A stretch of 64,000 bases of DNA, from NCBI GenBank assembly GCA_026168455.1, contig CM047427.1:87946670-88010669 (forward strand), written 5' to 3'. The position numbers and the translations under genes are program-made. Source of the stretch: Theocolax elegans (taxonomy: Eukaryota > Arthropoda > Insecta > Hymenoptera > Cerocephalidae). Under the pieces are notes generated by a model. The model saw only the letters and a list, made by a program, of their open reading frames with translations, searched no databases and was not told the DNA's origin. Every line of letters begins with the position of its first letter. The stretch's first letter is position 1. Shown in pieces: positions 60,087 through 64,000 of the stretch.

Positions 60087-63000
60087 CCTTTCACGCGACT
60101 CAGCCCCTTCCTACGTGCAAGCCGTATGTAGGCCTCCCACCTCTCACACACTGACGCGCTGTTATGGATATTATTAAGTAACTCGCGCATACTGCGGCAT
60201 GCACGCGGCTCTTGGGTGTGCGTATCCCTATTTCTTTTCTATTTTTTTCCGGTTTTTTTTTCATTTGCCTTTTTTATACCGATTTATTACGCTCGTCATA
60301 ATTAATAATTGATGAAAATAATAAATTTCTCGTGTATAACGCAAAAAATTAATAACGATACATTAGAAAATTGTTATAAAACTGATTTAAATCATAAGTA
60401 TTTTCGTGCAGCTTCTAAATATATTATGTGGACAAGTAGAAAATTTAAATTATTTGAAATCTCCGTTAAAGATTCACGTTTAATATATCAAAATTAAATA
60501 AAGTCGTGGTATAACTTATTTAAAGTATTCAATAGCATTGCTAAATAATTTTCTTGTATCTACTTTTTTGACCTAATCCAGAAAAAATAATCGATCAAAT
60601 GACTTTTAATAAGTATATAAAATATATATTTTTTTAGTAATTGATTATAATAAAATTTGAAATAATTATCAAGTTTCCACATACAGAGATGATACGTTAA
60701 CAACGGTTTGAATTAAAGTAGTGTTATTAGAATGACAGTAGATTGAAATTACCGGTGAAACAAAAGTCAATACTGGATTTCTACATGTTTAATACTACGA
60801 GTTCTAAAATTGAAGCGTTTTACGTTAAATTTTAATCGGAATTTCGATTTTTGATATACTCCTGGATAAGATACATTAACGTCATATATATTGAAAAAAA
60901 TTTAATTGACACATTTTTTTACTTTATTAAAATTTAACTAGTACATGTGTTGATTCACAATTTTATACCTTATATATTCAGGCTACTAGGAGGTTTTTAA
61001 ATACTTTGCTTTATGTACTTTTAAACATTTATTCTAAGTATTACATAAAAATAATACAGAAAAATAATGACTTTCGTCTTCTTTCTGAATTTACTTAGGA
61101 AACTAATCTTAAATAAATAATAGTTATCAAAATATTACGTGTATGCATAAATTAAAAAAACTGTATGTTCATTTGGTTTTAAATTCAGTTTTCAAATTAA
61201 CCTAATAATATTTTAACATTTTTCGGTAATTTGCTTAATAAAAAATTTAATTAATTTCAATTAAAAACTTTTGAAACATTAATGCGAGATTTAATGAAGT
61301 ATGGAGAAAATATAATTTGAATTATTCTTTTCTTTATTCCATTATTTTTATTAAATATATTTAAAATTTAATATAAAGTAATCTGGATAAAAAAAATTGT
61401 ATAAAGCTTTATTAGATCAATATTATATAGAATTTTATACGAGACAAGTCACAATACTCTATACGCAAAATTCATGTATTTATTTCTACGACGTTATAAA
61501 AAAATGTTCCGATTAATAGCTAAACAATTAATCGTTTTCGTATCCGAAAGAAATGTTTTAAACTAATAGAAACGATATGACCAAATAAAAATAACGTACA
61601 ACCAAAACCAAAAATGTCCCCGGTAAAATCATCTAAAGAGACAATAAAAAAAATGTCTAAAATTTTAAAAAGGAAAATCCGCAAAACCCTCCGTCGAGGA
61701 CGAAGATCGAATAAAAAAAAAGAAGCTAGTCCGCGTATATAGCCAGAGCTGAGGCGCAGTCCTATACTAGAGCTCTCTGCTCTCCGGCTTGGCGCGCTAC
61801 GTGTACACGACCTACATAAGATGCGATGCCCCCACGGCGAAAATAATTCATACTCCGCCGACTGCAAAGTACAGTGCCGTACCGCTGCGCGCGCGCGTTC
61901 TCCTTCTCTCGCGCTATACCCTTTTTTTTTATTTCGCCCGCAACAGCTGATTGGCGCGTGGACCGATTGCGCAATTTTATAGTGGTTTTTGTACTATGAA
62001 AAAGAAAAATAATTAGGTTATATCGTTAAGATCGGTAGTTTCTTTTTTTTTCTGATTGATTTGGAGTAGAATTTTTTCATTCTTGTAGGGTGTAATTTGT
62101 TAGTTTATCTATTGTACGTATATATTGTTTGCCAGTTTATTAATTGGGATGACGTTACTTTACGAGGGATTTTTTTTTTTTACATTATTTGAATATTAAG
62201 ATTTCGCACTGCGATTGATTTATAAAACAATGGTATTATTATGCGTTTAGATCTATGAGAAAGTAATGCACAGTCTAATGATTTTAATAATGATTCTAAT
62301 TTAAATAATGTAGCTATGCATCGCCGTTTCTCAGTTGTTATAATACTCTACAAACGAGCAAAGATTAAATATTAATCATTAATGTTTTATTTTAAATAAA
62401 AGAAACTTTCGTGAATGCGATTGCTAATAAAAAAATAATACACTACTAGACACGTATACGTGGAAACATGCATCAATTTATGATCCCCAGCTATATTTAA
62501 AATCTAATTTATTATTTTTAATAATCATATTAAAAAGTTTTACAGGTGAACTATATCACAAATTTTGAAAGTACTTAAACTATTAAAACATCCTTTTTAT
62601 AAGACTTTTAGAAACTATCACAAATTACATATAACTTAGGGACTCTTGCAAAATCTTTCACCGTAAGGTAATTTACATAATTTTATTTAAAATCCTTAAC
62701 GTTTTATTTACTAAATAAATATACGGTATATTAATATATGTAATACTTGTATACGAAGTTTAAATTATCGAATTAAACATGCGTATAAATTTCATATATA
62801 TATAAACTTAGTGAAACTTACTTTATGTTTACTGTACTAAACAACTTGGTGACATTTAGTTAGCTGTATCGTTAAACAATCCTTTGAGCATAAAATCTAA
62901 AATTTATCAAAAATAAAGAAGGAAAAGTTAATAGTAGTTCAAAGGAAATATCAGTCAAATTGTAACAATAGTATTTCCGTGTAAAAGCAACCGAATCCGA

Positions 63001-64000
63001 TAATAACCAAAAAAGTACGTACGAGTGAGAGAGAATAGAAAATAGGAATTAGACGCGATACGAGACTGGTGTGTATATTGCGTTCAGTCGCGGCAGTGTG
63101 AGATCGATAGTGGGAAGCCCGCGTTTCTCATCGCGTCGCGACGACGACTTTCTGCTGCCTCGCGTCTATATATTTTCCGCGCTCGTGCTATGTTCATTAG
63201 ACGCGTGTTTAACGAAAGAGAGTTGGACGACAGTTCCCTTGTGCATTTCAAATTTCCCGCCGCAGCAGATTTTGATTTATGTCGTCGTGGTACGACGGAG
63301 AGAGAAGTTGCGTTATTTTTAATGATACTGCTTTTTTTCCATGTTCGACAGTATGGTTAATGATATTGTCGTTTTACTTATTTTTATGGGACTTTTTTTA
63401 CATTAAACTAAAGTTGTCTTACATATATATATATATACATTTTTTTATATTTTCGGATAATTGATGATAGTTAATCTCTTGTTTTAACTTTCGAAAGTAT
63501 ATTATGGACCAAATTTACAATGCTTATTTATACAAAGCAACATAAATGTTCAAAATTTGTTACGCTGCGAGCGATTTAAACTTATGAGCAAAATTTCAGT
63601 TTTTAATATAAAAATAATTTTTTTAAATTCAATACCATTCATAACTATAAACGTCAGTCACTTTAACTCGTTACCTCTTTCATTCATTATTACGCAAAAT
63701 GACACTAACAAAACGTTTTATCACTAAAAGTATGTAATAAGTAAAAATCTTTTAACCAAACCGTAGGCAAAATTCCATAAAACTACCCCACGTTAACATT
63801 AATAAACATCAACGAAAGTAAAACCAACGTTTAAACAGTGACGCACGAAGAATAAAAAAAAAATTGCCAAAATATCACGGGGAAAACATCAAAACTCAAA
63901 CCCCCATAAAAAAAGTTCCCAGACGTTGTAGGGTAGGGGTGAAAATTGAATCGCATTCACTCTCTGGGCCACTAGGACTCGCCTGAATATAGAACATTAG
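58770..64000. other. Non-coding DNA to the window edge
   Basis: AT-rich apart from GC-richer spots at 60040-60220, 61740-61970 and 63060-63270. A TATATAG at 61736-61742 and TCAGT initiator-like motif near 63083 mark possible plus-strand promoters, without a linked start exon that I can support. The shared exons of the proposed plus-strand gene are not here. Confidence 0.5.
60047..60083. repeat. (CT)n tract
   Basis: CT run of 37 bp beside a GC-richer spot. Confidence 0.9.

Noticed and set aside
63071..63322. 83-residue plus-strand frame near a TCAGT initiator-like motif
   Set aside because: Frame starts at a non-ATG codon, has no domain and ends without a splice signal; retained only as a possible promoter region.
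1..64000. tRNA genes, conserved insect microRNAs, transposases, reverse transcriptases
   Set aside because: I looked for recognisable tRNA arms, well-known miRNA seeds and catalytic motifs and found none; a covariance-model or repeat-library scan could still find degraded copies.

Overview
The window is eukaryotic, almost certainly insect, DNA: long AT-rich introns, GT-AG splice sites, insect-type simple repeats, and one gene whose protein closely matches the arthropod histidine decarboxylase family. AT richness and repeat style suggest Hymenoptera, but this is inference; no marker here fixes the species.

0-15 kb. On the minus strand lies Hdc (histidine decarboxylase), the enzyme that makes histamine, the arthropod photoreceptor transmitter. 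I resolved it base by base: a TATA promoter at about 14.85 kb, a non-coding first exon, and 15 coding exons from 12012 down to a stop at 4110-4112, encoding about 701 residues if one anomaly is ignored. The anomaly is an apparent 2-bp insertion (an ATATAT run, 5519-5524) in coding exon 11. It throws the conserved frame into an immediate stop unless a different splice acceptor is used. The 4 kb downstream of Hdc is AT-rich and shows no gene.

15-64 kb. No complete gene is recognisable. The stretch alternates AT-rich DNA with short GC/CpG-rich islands, many flanked by GA/CT tracts, as in the multi-promoter 5' region of a large regulated gene. On the plus strand I see candidate start exons (22013-22157 with an AT-hook, 22642-22660, 37448-37454, 40227-40500 with poly-Gln/poly-Ala, 46737-46749, 58754-58769), each an ATG running into a donor in splice phase 1. 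One internal exon candidate (39645-39782) accepts phase 1 and stays open. The parsimonious reading is one plus-strand gene with alternative promoters and N-termini whose shared body lies beyond 64000, transcribed divergently from Hdc. I cannot name it. A few antisense splice-like signals (43.7-44.1 and 54.4 kb) are weaker.

No tRNA, rRNA, recognisable transposase, reverse transcriptase, viral gene or CRISPR array was found. The Hdc exon structure is solid, the plus-strand exons are hypotheses needing RNA evidence, and the remainder is non-coding as far as reading by eye can tell.
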